In this document: positions 20,001 through 28,592 of the stretch, one piece after another
How the letters are laid out: the number at the start of each line of letters is the position of its first letter
Numbering within the stretch: the stretch's first letter is position 1
Origin: Sperchopsis tessellata
Taxonomy: Eukaryota > Arthropoda > Insecta > Coleoptera > Hydrophilidae
Assembly: GCA_033557685.1 (NCBI GenBank)
Contig: JAWQRN010000535.1
Location: 1-28,652 of the forward strand
Length of the DNA: 28,652 nucleotides
Reading direction: 5' to 3'
Translations under genes and position numbers: made by a program
The notes under the pieces: model-generated
The model's database searches: none
Seen by the model: the letters and a program-made list of their open reading frames with translations, nothing else
Told to the model about the DNA's origin: nothing

Positions 20001-23000
20001 AACAATGTTCTTCTGCTTCACTATTTCCCATAACTGCTCCCTGTCTACATTGTCGAAAGCTGAGCTCAGGTCTGCAAAGAATACCTATACCTTCCCACCC
20101 TTGCCTGCTATCTCTCGCTCCACTATGTGTTTGAGAATATTGATGTTATCAATTTTACTTCTGCCCTTTCTGAATCCTGCTTGAACATCTGGCAATATTT
20201 CCTTTACTGTTATGTCTCTTGCTAGACTGCTCTCCAGAATCATTGCATATATCTTGTATGCTGTATTTAACAAGGTACACTTCTGTAGTTATCTCTGTCT
20301 CCTTTTTTAAAAATTGGGCATACGACCCCCTCTCCATTTGTTCAGCAATCCTTCGCCTCTGCATACCTTGTTCAGTATTCTTGTCAAATGTCTTTTGATG
20401 CTGCCTGTGGCATGAATCCAACCTTCATTTTTTACTCCATCTGTTCCTGGGGCCTTCTTCTTCTTCAGTTTCTTTATCTGCTCTTCTACCTCACTTCCAT
20501 ATAATGCTCTCTCCATGCCGCGATTTTTATTTCTTTACTAATCTCCATACTAATTTCCATGATTCTGCCTCTGATTTTATGTTCCGCAATTCTTTCTTAT
20601 ATTCATTCTATTTTCGTTCCATCTTCTCCCTACAAAATGATTTATATTCCTTCACAATCTGTTTGTACTTTTCTCGTGTTTCTCTACCTCGTCTCCATAG
20701 TCTTAGAGCTTTTTGTAGTTGTCTTTTCTTTATTCTGCAATATCTGTCCTACCAGCTGTTTGCTTTCTTCTCTCTCCTGATATAAATCTTATCTCCTTTT
20801 CTGTTGCTTTTGTTATTGTCTCTATCAACTCATGCATATCGTCTCCATGCAGTGTTGTTTCTTCCAGTTTTTGTTTGTATCTTCTAATACTTTCCTCCTT
20901 CCAGTTCTGGATTTCTATTCTTCTATTTTTCAGTCTCTGTATTGCTGTGGAACTAACTTTCAACTATATAACCACAGGTAGATGGTCCGAGTCAGTCCTT
21001 TCCTCCACACAGAAATGTGCAATTTTATTACCTATTACCTCCTCTTTTGCAATTGCGTAGTCTATCAGCTTTTCTCCCATGTGTCCTATGTATGTGTATT
21101 CTCCTTCCTCATCTCCTTGTAGATTTCCGTTTGCCATTGTCCAACCTCTCTCTTCCTACACTCCCAACTGTTGTCTTCTTTCTCCGTTCAAAGTTTTATC
21201 TTTTGAGTTCCTCTTCTCCTCTCCCTCTCCGGATACTGTTCCTCCTTTTGTTCCTGTTCTCGCATTAAAGTCACCTCCTATTATCAGATTAAACTCCTCT
21301 GTCTCTGGAATTTTCTCCCCTATTAAATTTCTCAATTCTCTCAAGTTCTCCCAGCAGTATATTGCAAACAACCTATATGTTTCATCCTCAATCTTTATTT
21401 TCCTCTCCTGTATCATCTCTGTAGCCGGCCCTTGACTTCCATTTCTTCTATTCCTTTTTTTTACTCTCGTTACAATCCCTCCTTTTGCCCTACCTCTTCT
21501 ATTTTCTCATACAGCATACTGACACCTCCAGTCAAATTCATGTGGTAAGCTGCCTTCCAGTTTTTTCCAATCTTTCTTTTCTACCCAAGTTTCTATCATA
21601 CCTATCACCTCAAAGTTTTTTGTATAGTCTCAAAAATCTTCATCCTTATTCTTCACTCTCGCCACATTCCCAATTCCTATTTGCAGTCCTTTTCCATTGC
21701 CATTGCCAGGTTTATCATCATTGTGCTCTAGTTTTTTGGTTGAAGCTGCTCCATTTCCTCATCCCAGAGGAACCATTTTCCCTTGACCAATAACTTCTGA
21801 TATGCAATTCTAGTTCTCTTTCTTTTGGATCTTTCTTTCACTGAGATTTCTTTGATTTTTGTTTGTATCTCTCGTTCCTTATTTGTTAAATCGTGGTCTA
21901 TATAGTATCTTGTGTTTCTTAATTTATTCTTATTTACCATCACTGATTTCTTTTCATCCCAACTTTCCATATTCACCATCACTGATTTCTTTTCATCCCA
22001 ACTTTCCATATTCACCATTATTGTGTCACTTTCCCTTTTTCCCAATCTATAAGCCTCTTTCACCTTAACTTCCACCCCCAATTGCAACTTCAGGAACTTA
22101 ACTGTCTCTGCCTGAATGTCCCCACTTTCTGGTTTCATGCCTCTGATTATAAAATTTGTCTTTCTCTCTCGCCTTTCATTTTCTTTCAGTTTATTCTCTA
22201 TATGTTTCAACCTAGCCGCCAATTAATTTCTTTCGCCTATCCATTTCTTCTCCCTTTCCTGAAAGGTTTCCTTCATTTCTTTCCTCATTTCGACATTTTC
22301 CTATCTTATTTTCCTTAAGTCATCCCTTATGATGGTTAGAATCTGCAACATTTTTCTTCTTCTTTCTCTCCTTCTTGTCTCCCCATTATCTGTTCCTCCG
22401 TTACCCATACTTTCTTCAATTTACTTTCTCTCAGATTGCTTGCTGGTGGCCTGGCAGTTTTCCTGCTTTTTGTGAACGGCAATGCCGATTCAACCTCTTC
22501 CACTTCAGTACCTAATTCTCCTTTTCTCTTGGTTAACTCTGTTGTGGAGTCCACACCTAATGATCTCTCTCTTTCCAGCAATTTCTTGCTAAACTTTGCT
22601 TGTTCTTTGTTATTCTTGCCTTTTCGTGCACGCAATGGTGAACTGTCAGTTGTCGGATTTCAATCCATATTGTTTTAATTTCACTCCCTAAACTATAATC
22701 TGTTATGAAATCTTTGCTTGTGCTGGATTTTCCCTGTCTCACAGTTGTATTTCCACTGTTTTCAACATTTACTTCACTTCTGTTCATTATTTTACAGAGC
22801 TCAGTTCTTGCTGTTAACTTCTCTCTCTCAATTCACATTTTGCCCCGTTTCGTCCACTGTTGCAGGGGACATTATCAAGACATGTAGTTCTTTAAAGTGC
22901 TAATTAAAGATTGCCATGTAGCTCTGAAAAGTGCTAGATGTAGGTGCCGACCAGCTTTTAAAATTGCTAAGAATAGAATGACAAATAGCTCTTACAAGTG

Positions 23001-26000
23001 CTAGTCAAAGAGTAATTTATTCTTTGACTAGCACATTTTAGAGCTGGTCAGCCCCTACATCTAGCACTTTTCAGAGCTACATGGCAATCTATAATTGGCA
23101 CTTTTAAGAGCTACATGTCTTGATAATGTACCCTGCAACGGTGGAAGAAATGTCGGCAAAAACAAAAGCCAACACACGATTATCTACCGGAAAACCTGAA
23201 GATATTTACTGTGGCCGTGGAAGTCTACGTACTGAATTAAGGTAGATAAAGTTTAGCAGATAATCATGATTCATTATTGGATTTGTCTGATACTACAAAA
23301 GTTAATTATACTGATGTCTCAAACATTTTGATTATCAGAGAATCGTCTGATAGTGTTTAGGTCTTTACAGAGCTGCAGCAGAATAATATATGTTGTTGAC
23401 TGGGTAGAAATGACTTATTTTTAAATAGCAGTAAGATCTACAATTTGGTTACATGATAAAATCGATAAGTTATTCGTAAAAAGTAATAAATTTTACAAAG
23501 TATTTAAGAATCTAAATTGGTAGTAATTTGAAATGGATAGGGTCAACAACTGTATGATATATGATAATTTAATTTTACTAGGGAATTCTAATGCAAAATT
23601 CAACTAGAAAATATGGTTATTATAGAGCAAAATGACAACTAATAATTTTTTTAAAATTAAAAATGATGCTACTTTCCTAAATATGAAATTTTTAAATGCA
23701 TGTGTAAGGTGTGTATCTGGTATTTCTTGTGAAAATCACTATAGTCCTATCAGTTAAGTGACCCTTAACCCCTTTAATGCCCTAGAACCTATATATCAGG
23801 TTTTTTAAAAAATAAAAATTACTTTTAAATTCACGCACAATGTTTTAAAAATGCTTAAAGTAATATTTCTACGGTGCTTTTAGCAATAAGATCAAAAAAT
23901 TTCTAGGTACTCAAAGAGTTAAAATAGTTCTTGGTAACCCAAAATATCATTTTATGGCAGTGATACTGCATTCTTAAATATCAAATTTGAATATCTTCAG
24001 GTTTTCCAAGACACAGTATCCCTTTTTCTACCGATTTTTCGTCCACCATTGCAAGGAACATTATCAAGATATGTAGCTCTTAAAAGAGCTAAGTGTAAAC
24101 ACTGCTATGTGGTTCTTAAAAGTGCTCTCTACGAACATAATTGATATTGGAGTTAATCCAAGTGGTATTTCTACTAAATCCTTTTTTTTGGAATATGATA
24201 CATTCTCTGTGAAGGAAGTACAAATGCTTTTTCCTTTTAATAAAAAGATACTAATATTTTAATTTATAACAATCGGATTGTACAAAACCAAGGAATGTGC
24301 ACCTATATTTTTTTCAGATCTAAAAATTCCATGTGTACATATTCTCTACTTTTCAGAAATGTGTAAATTGATATGTCAAGTGTTCTGGACTGAAGGAATG
24401 GTTCTTACCTTGTAATATATAATAGACATTACTATTCATAGGTGGCTTTACTTGCAGTACATTTTCATGAGTTTGTGTACATTGATGCAAATTTCGATTG
24501 AATAGAGTGAGATAGTATATTCATTGTCTGGTTGTGTCCAGAGTTGAGATGTGCATTGTTTCACTTGTTTAAGAGCACACTATTCTAAGAATTTGTTGCT
24601 TCCTTGGCCGTACATAAATGTGAAATTTTAATATTTGATAAAATCAAATATCAAGCGTAATGATTATTCAATTGCAACATTGAAATATTGCGATACCTCT
24701 CACAATATGCTCACTCACGATCTCAAAGCATATATACAAGGAATAAAATATATATTCGTACGTGGAAAACAGCAAATTACTATCAATAGCAGTGCTGATG
24801 ACGTCTTAATGACAGAAACACATTTCCACTGCATTTAGTTTCTTCCCATCATTTTGCGATATATAGTTCATTTCTTTATTTAATATATCGACTTGGCCGG
24901 TTTGCTTGATATTTCATTTTATCAAATATTAAAATACAGCACACTATTCTATTTGATTGATATATTTGTATGTGTTATTTCAGATTTTATAAGAACAATA
25001 AAAGATCCGGAAAAACCAAATACTTTAGAAGAATTAAATGTAGTATATGAAGAAGGTATTTATGTAAGTATAAATAAAAATATTTAACATTTGTTTTAAA
25101 TAATTGAATTCTTTTTGTAGGTAAAAGAACCTACAGCAGGTAATGTAAGTGTCGTAAGAGTAGAATTTAACCCCACAGTTCCACACTGTTCTCTTGCCAC
25201 ATTGATTGGTCTTTGCATAAGAATTAAATTGGAGAGGAGCATACCGGAACATCTAAAACTTGATATCTTTATCAAAAAAGGGGCACATACAACAGAAAAT
25301 GAAAGTAGGCTAATTTCAATATTCAAAAGTAGAACAGGTTTTCACTGATTTGACAGCAATGCTCATGATTATCATGCTATTGTTATGATCTTGAATTTGG
25401 ATAAAATTTAAATTGTGGAAAACCACAAAGATTTTTGTTACATGCACCAGTCAAAAAATATGACAAAATCCAGACTGTTAGTCATAATGATTAAATTACA
25501 CAATTCTCGACTGAAAATAGCTAAAAATAACTATTCATTACTTACAATTAATTAAAAAATAGGTCTTTTTAATTTAAGAAACAATCAATTTTGGAAAAGT
25601 AGATTGTTCCAATAGAAGTGAAAGTTCAACCATCCTAAATTTCTATGGTAAGCTTCTATCCATCTTCGACTTAAGCGATAGAAGAGTGTTTTTGCAGTTA
25701 TGAATCTTGTTTCTTCTCAAACAATAGTCATTTAGAGATTCAATAATTTTTAAAGGGCTAGTGTTAGTGTTTATTGATTCACCTTTTGTTTTTTGTTGTT
25801 TATTAGGTAAAATTATTTGTTTTTAATTTATTTATTAAATGAATAACTATCTAGTTAAATCTACAAGTGTATTTGTTGTTGTCATAACACATCTATAAAA
25901 ATTATCAGATAAGTCATCTACTTTTTATTTGAGAAACTTGATCATTTTATTTATTTTTAGTAAATAAACAAATTAATGATAAGGAACGAATTGCTGCTGC

Positions 26001-26058
26001 AATGGAAAACCCGAACTTGAAAGAAATGGTGGAAAATTGTATAAAAGAAGAAGACTGA
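17063..26058 (+). CDS. CIAO2A: Cytosolic iron-sulfur assembly component 2A (MIP18/FAM96 family; galla-1)
   Basis: CIAO2A works with CIAO1 in the cytosolic Fe-S targeting complex; the human form matures IRP1 in particular (family knowledge). Exons are 17063-17177, 24984-25063, 25121-25304 and 25961-26058. All introns are GT-AG with matching phases, giving 158 residues against 160 in human CIAO2A. The N-terminus MFSFFRKKQ is lineage-specific. The MIP18 domain follows: DFIRTIKDPEKPNTLEELNV, then NPTVPHCSLATLIGLCIR with the reactive, invariant Cys88, then KKGAHTTENEINKQINDKER and VAAAMENPNL-like AAAMENPNLKEMVENC. THSTE-type residues and INKQINDKER point to the 2A rather than the 2B branch. Introns are 7806, 56-57 and 656 bp. 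The first holds an antisense LINE and a fold-back element. The start is the only ATG in frame upstream of the splice donor. Confidence 0.95.
17178..17394. other. Start of CIAO2A intron 1
   Basis: Intronic sequence after the GTGAGT-like donor (GTGAGTACG) of CIAO2A exon 1. Nothing else recognisable before the mariner remnant. Confidence 0.4.
17395..17800 (-). mobile_element. Mariner transposase remnant in CIAO2A intron 1
   Basis: Minus-strand translation with stops and frame changes resembles the C-terminal half of a mariner transposase. RGSNLNRETYRNTTQNL and LKKKQPDL fit the 'G.TVN.e.Y...L..L...l..krP.l' segment. RPSYSHGLDSSDTSSF fits the 'HPPYSPDLAPSDYHLF' block with the catalytic Asp context damaged. 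LYRNLKGKLFAS and the following helix fit 'LK..L.G..F.S'. A degraded 'GDYVEK' ends it near 17420. A further piece may extend to about 18010. It is antisense to CIAO2A and dead. Confidence 0.6.
17801..18568. other. CIAO2A intron 1, non-coding
   Basis: AT-rich intronic DNA. No exon, TIR or known element could be supported apart from possible mariner-derived sequence up to about 18010. Confidence 0.35.
18569..18638 (-). repeat. Outer part of fold-back element left arm (copy E)
   Basis: AAATATCTTCAGGTTTTCTG starts a 70 nt segment whose reverse complement aligns with 23137-23209. It stops exactly where the LINE 3' tail begins. The last 24 bases (18615-18638) are repeated, with divergence, at 22838-22860 on the other side of the LINE. 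It is therefore the detached outer half of the left arm whose inner half is at 22861-22963. Confidence 0.75.
18820..21690 (-). pseudogene. LINE ORF2: endonuclease plus reverse transcriptase, disrupted
   Basis: Blocks seen in order on the minus strand. The start of the endonuclease is about 21690-21540 (IGNVARVKN, then GMIETWVEKKDWKKLEGSLP). The catalytic NLIIGGDFNARTGTKGG block is near 21300-21250. A linker follows (20963-20730). RT begins with KKLKKKKAPGTDGVKNEGW (about 20480-20425), then ILNKVCRGEGLLNKW, then LNTAYKIYAMIL (20270s), then QAGFRKGRSKIDNI (about 20180-20140). The catalytic SLAYADDIVLIAKE has its YADD codons at 19796-19785, and KEFKYLRYLFQKN is the thumb. The C-terminus has RFRCGNEE and a CTICGEEEG half of a Cys/His finger near 18920-18850. 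Frameshifts and stops separate several blocks, so no intact protein is made. This reading explains all the long plus-strand open frames in 20504-22903 as antisense shadows. Confidence 0.82.
21728..22787 (-). pseudogene. LINE ORF1 (coiled-coil nucleic-acid-binding type), disrupted
   Basis: Starts with MNRSEVNVENSGN at 22787 and continues in shifting frames through lysine/glutamate-rich segments. The last intact stretch is 22222-21728. That part has a coiled-coil start (LKHIENKLKENERRER), then TNFIIRGMK and VKEAYRLGKR, a layout like the RRM-like ORF1p of some LINEs. It contains an exact tandem duplication of 13 residues, MVNMESWDEKKSV, from a 39 bp DNA repeat at 21936-22013. The product would bind the element's RNA; this is inferred from position and composition. 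Confidence 0.65.
21936..22013. repeat. Exact 39 bp tandem duplication inside LINE ORF1
   Basis: Two adjacent units, 21936-21974 and 21975-22013, are identical by eye. The length is a multiple of three, so the ORF1 frame is kept (13 extra residues). Confidence 0.9.
22838..22963 (-). repeat. Fold-back element, left arm inner part (copy F)
   Basis: Its reverse complement has TTGATAATGTCC, CTGCAACAG, TGGACGAAAC, so this is the family core. It pairs with 23037-23160: about 90% of positions match in inverted orientation over roughly 105 bases, including the shared CATGTAGCTCTGAAAAGTGC and TAGATGTAGG segments. The first 23 bases are the target duplication made by LINE insertion. Confidence 0.85.
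22998..23034. repeat. Perfect 14 bp inverted repeat at fold-back centre
   Basis: GTGCTAGTCAAAGA (22998-23011) and TCTTTGACTAGCAC (23021-23034) are exact reverse complements around a 9-base loop. They sit between the two long arms, so the whole structure is a nested hairpin. Confidence 0.95.
23037..23243 (+). repeat. Fold-back element, right arm (copy G) with outer extension
   Basis: The right arm reads outward: alternating CATGTAGCTCT and AAAAGTGC units, TTGATAATGTACCCTGCAAC, GAAATGTCGGC (core with substitutions), AAAGCCAACACACGATTATC, CGGAAAACCTGAAGATATTT, GTGGCCGTGGAAG and TACTGAATTA. Inverted match to the left arm covers 23037-23209. The remaining bases match copy C instead. Confidence 0.85.
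23244..23764. other. CIAO2A intron 1, mostly unassigned
   Basis: Bases 23244-23274 match 17636-17667 in inverted orientation with one indel, so a fragment of that mariner-associated sequence probably starts here. The rest is AT-rich with nothing recognised. Confidence 0.35.
23765..23922. mobile_element. piggyBac-like MITE candidate, 158 bp
   Basis: Starts TTAACCCCTTTAATGCC and ends GGTACTCAAAGAGTTAA. Both ends have TTAA, the invariant piggyBac target, and the inverted ends agree at about 11 of 17 bases, resembling the CCCTTTGA-type termini of this superfamily. There is no coding capacity. A second TTAA-containing element by chance in AT-rich DNA is the main alternative. Confidence 0.5.
23990..24130 (-). 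repeat. Fold-back/Penelope-like repeat family, copy H
   Basis: The reverse complement reads: alternating TATGTAGCTCT/AAAAG units (24070-24130), TTGATAATGTTCC, TTGCAATGG, TGGACGAAAAATCGG, then a diverged spacer and GGAAAACCTGAAGATATTC (24008-23990). This is the same order as copy G in the opposite direction. The core GAAAC has become GAAAA. Confidence 0.75.
24131..24983. other. 3' part of CIAO2A intron 1
   Basis: AT-rich intron ending at the TTATTTCAG acceptor (24975-24983). Open frames at 24635-24838 and 24893-25087 are chance; the latter only overlaps exon 2. A near-match TTTGATAAAATCAAAT (about 24634-24649) and TTTTATCAAATATTAAAATA (24916-24935) suggests the ends of an unidentified short inverted-repeat element. 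Confidence 0.4.
25305..25960. other. CIAO2A intron 3
   Basis: A 656 bp GT-AG intron between exons 3 and 4, ending TTATTTTTAG. No embedded element recognised. Confidence 0.7.
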
Positions 26059-26124
26059 CAGTTGTATATCATACATTTCTTTGGTGTTGTATTTTATTAT
26101 GTTTATGGTGTATGAATGTTGACA

Positions 26125-26130
26125 AATAAA
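26125..26130 (+). terminator. Polyadenylation signal AATAAA of CIAO2A
   Basis: Canonical AATAAA 67 bases after the CIAO2A stop codon, followed by a T-rich stretch (26139-26163) that could be the downstream element. Confidence 0.65.
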
Positions 26131-26348
26131 TTATTATCCTTTTTTGTAAATGTTTATTTTTTAGTTTGATTACATTTCCTCAACTTTAAAGCATATAAAT
26201 TGGCTATTTTGTTTTTTAATTATTAAACAAGTTAACTGCCATGGGGTAGACATTGACCTCTAGGTATAAAATTTTATTATGCTGTGGAGGTCAAAAGTCG
26301 CCATAAGGTAGCCATATATTTTTGCCTGAAATTGCGCATTGGGCATGA

Positions 26349-26376
26349 CCATTGATTAAAATATTTAAATCAATGG
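26349..26376. repeat. 28 bp near-palindrome flanked by CATGACC
   Basis: CCATTGATTAAAATATTT and AAATCAATGG form a near-perfect palindrome. It is bracketed by direct copies of CATGACC (26344-26350 and 26377-26383). TGACCTCTAGG occurs at 26254-26264 and again at 26379-26389. It could be a small transposable element or a hairpin-forming insertion. Confidence 0.6.
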
Positions 26377-26403
26377 CATGACCTCTAGGAATATGTACTA
26401 ATA

Positions 26404-26758
26404 TACAGTTATGGTCATTAAAATAGAGCCACATTGCGTAGCGACAGAATAATATCATTAAATCTCTTTTTGAAAAGAAATTAAACTGATAATTGATATG
26501 GGTAATTAATAATTTATTTTAAATGTAAACAAAAATAATTCTATATTTAATTTAAAACAAATAGAAACAGTTTTTTTAAATAAATTAACTAATACAGAAT
26601 GATTCTAAAATTAGAGCAGACATTTTTAGTCATGTGAAATTCATGAAAATATAAAGAAATTTACTTCGCCAATTTATTTCTATCTTCAATATTAGTCTTA
26701 GAAAAAAAATATAAAATGTGAACAAATTATGAGGCCACACTTTTAGAACCATTTGTTA
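26404..26758. mobile_element. Tc1-like non-autonomous element candidate
   Basis: The left end TACAGTTATGGTCATTAAAA leads into TAGAGCCACA. The right end read inward is TAACAAATGGTTCTAAAAGT then GTGGCCTCA. The two ends can be aligned as about 28-base imperfect inverted repeats with TA at the outside. The CAGTT.TGGTCA.AA pattern is typical of Tc1-family termini. The interior has no ORF. Confidence 0.45.
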
Positions 26759-27583
26759 TCAGTTATGGGGTTAGTAGGTAGGATTGATGTGTGTTCATAT
26801 CAGCTATTATGACATTAAGTTTTTAAGATGTGGTCATGGGGTAGTTGAGCAAGTTGTAAGTAATGAAAGACTGCAAGTAGGATCCTAGACAACAAAGGAG
26901 GCTTGATATCACTTAAATTTACCGTTAAAGGTACAATTAGCAAGTGATTTCCTAGTGAAACAGCAGAGACAATTTAAGGTATTGAAATGCATTACATATA
27001 GATTATACTTTCTAGGGGTTGCAAACCAAAAAATATTGAAAATAGAATTTTCAACATATCTGCTCAGAATTTAGAATAATGCTCTACATACTTTTAATAC
27101 AATTATTAGACGTCTTATTCATTAATCTAGTTTCCGACAGACTTTATAAACACTTTGTAGTACTTGAATATTGTACGCTATCAGATAGGAAGCAGCATTT
27201 ATGAGAATGCTGACAACATGCTTGATTTCAACTAAAAATAAAAATTTGATATTGCAATTGAGGTTAATGTTACACTATAATTATCTCTTGTGCCTATCTA
27301 ATATTTTAACAAAAATTGCAAGAAAGGGCAAAGTTCAAATGTAAATACTGATTTGACGACATTTAAAACAATCAGTGCTTTATCGACTCTACCTTGTATA
27401 GATTTAAATTTGCCGCAAGCCTGACCACGTGACATGACTTATGCAAATTTTAACCAAGCAATTTGGTCATTCCCATTTTTGCGTCAAGAGTTTCAGGAAT
27501 ATTCGGGATAGTGAAAATCCCTGTGACAGTTCAAAATAGGAGACTGTTTTGTACGTATGTGAGTGAATATGTGACTTTCAAAC
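26759..27583. other. Intergenic region upstream of FEM1-like gene
   Basis: Between CIAO2A and the FEM1-like exon; should contain the promoter of the latter. I see no TATA box or further genes. GC content rises slightly after about 27400. Confidence 0.4.
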
Positions 27584-27709
27584 ATGACCGAAAACCGTGA
27601 AATTTTAAAATACCGTGTTTACTTGGCAGCAAAGGATGGAATCTCCATAACCTTATATACATTGCTAAACGAATTAAGCAAAGAAGAAGCGAACGAATTG
27701 TTGAATGAG
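27584..27709 (+). CDS. FEM1B: FEM1-like ankyrin-repeat protein, first coding exon
   Basis: FEM1 proteins are substrate receptors of CUL2 ubiquitin ligases that recognise C-terminal degrons through N-terminal ankyrin repeats (family knowledge). The 42-residue exon reads MTENREILKYRVYLAAKDG followed by LYTLLNELSKEEANELLNE. This matches the N-terminal FEM1 helix pair, in which 'vy.AA.dGk...L..LL...s..e...ll' precedes the first ankyrin repeat. The exon ends in phase 0 at a GTAAAT donor (27710). In-frame reading beyond it reaches a stop within about 70 bases without ankyrin signature, which supports splicing. The rest of the gene is right of the window. FEM1B fits slightly better than FEM1A/C because of the short tail before the junction; the paralogue is uncertain. 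Confidence 0.55.
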
Positions 27710-28588
27710 GTAAATAATAGTTGGGAAGTGTTTGTGGATTTTGCGTTTTACATTCAAGTCTTTGTTCTAGTTGTTTAGGCCAATGCCATTTGGTCAGTGG
27801 TACTTTGGCAATGACTCTTGTCTAAATTAAAATAAAGTAGTGTATTCAAATCATGTATTAATTTATTTTTAAACTTTGTCTTGTACATAATATGCTACTG
27901 TAATAAAATTCATGCTGATCTATTTCATTCAGGGAGCAAATATTTGTAAGTATTAAAATTAGGCCACTTTAGATGTGTAAACAAAGAAAATACCAATGGC
28001 AATATCCATGAGTATTAATAGGTTGTTGTTTAAATATTTAAAAAAATGATACCGCTATTAGTCTATGAAATAAACTTATTTTGGTAAGCCCATTTTTTTT
28101 ACTATGCTAAATTTACATATATATTTTCATATAGTTACGTTGAATTATTTTGTACGAACCATATGTTGCTTTAGATATGTACTGCAGAGTAATTTTTACT
28201 GTTAGAATCTATGAGATTTCACAATCAGTGTGAAGATATACTCTTTGCTTGAGTTTTATAAAATTTCTTTTGCAAAGTTATTTCTTTGGGTGTATCAATT
28301 TTTTTAAATATCTAAGCTATAACTTACCTAACTTGTGAGAAATATGATATCAGCATGACGGTGATGTCCAATGGTAGACTTGGTGAGGAAACATGGTGCT
28401 CAAGTAGTTTATAAAAACTCCCATAATTTTTCTAAGAAGAATGTGCTATATGCCAAATTGATTGAGTTATAGCTCATTCAATGTTTCCAAAGTTTATTGT
28501 AACGTTCTGCTACTTCTATTGGTGGTTAATATTAAACTTTCAATTTATTATATAAAAATTCAGCAAAAACCAATTAATTTTGTCGCAC

Positions 28589-28592
<4 letters not shown>
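27710..28592. other. Probable intron 1 of the FEM1-like gene
   Basis: AT-rich sequence after the predicted donor. No ankyrin-coding exon found. Several T and A runs, nothing else recognisable. Confidence 0.45.

Larger units (their letters stand above)
18639..22837 (-). mobile_element. Near full-length two-ORF LINE (non-LTR retrotransposon)
   Basis: A 4.2 kb element inserted antisense to CIAO2A in its first intron. From the right it has a short 5' UTR of about 50 bases, ORF1 (22787-21728), ORF2 with endonuclease and reverse transcriptase (about 21690-18820), and a 3' UTR ending in CACGAAATAAACG plus a short ATAC-type repeat. The ends are defined by a diverged 23-24 nt target-site duplication (18615-18638 and 22838-22860). 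Each ORF is broken by a few stops or shifts, so it is a moderately old copy. The endonuclease is the apurinic (EEP) type, which excludes R2/R4-type LINEs. I do not assign a clade; Jockey- or RTE-related groups are possible. Confidence 0.85.

Noticed and set aside
20504..22903. Many long plus-strand open frames rich in Ser/Leu/Phe
   Set aside because: They lie antisense to the LINE ORFs, whose purine-rich coding strand leaves long pyrimidine-rich frames open on the other side. They have no domains, while the minus strand shows ordered endonuclease and RT motifs.
24635..24838. 67-codon open frame in CIAO2A intron 1, containing ADD
   Set aside because: The ADD is not in an RT context and no neighbouring RT block exists. 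Treated as chance.
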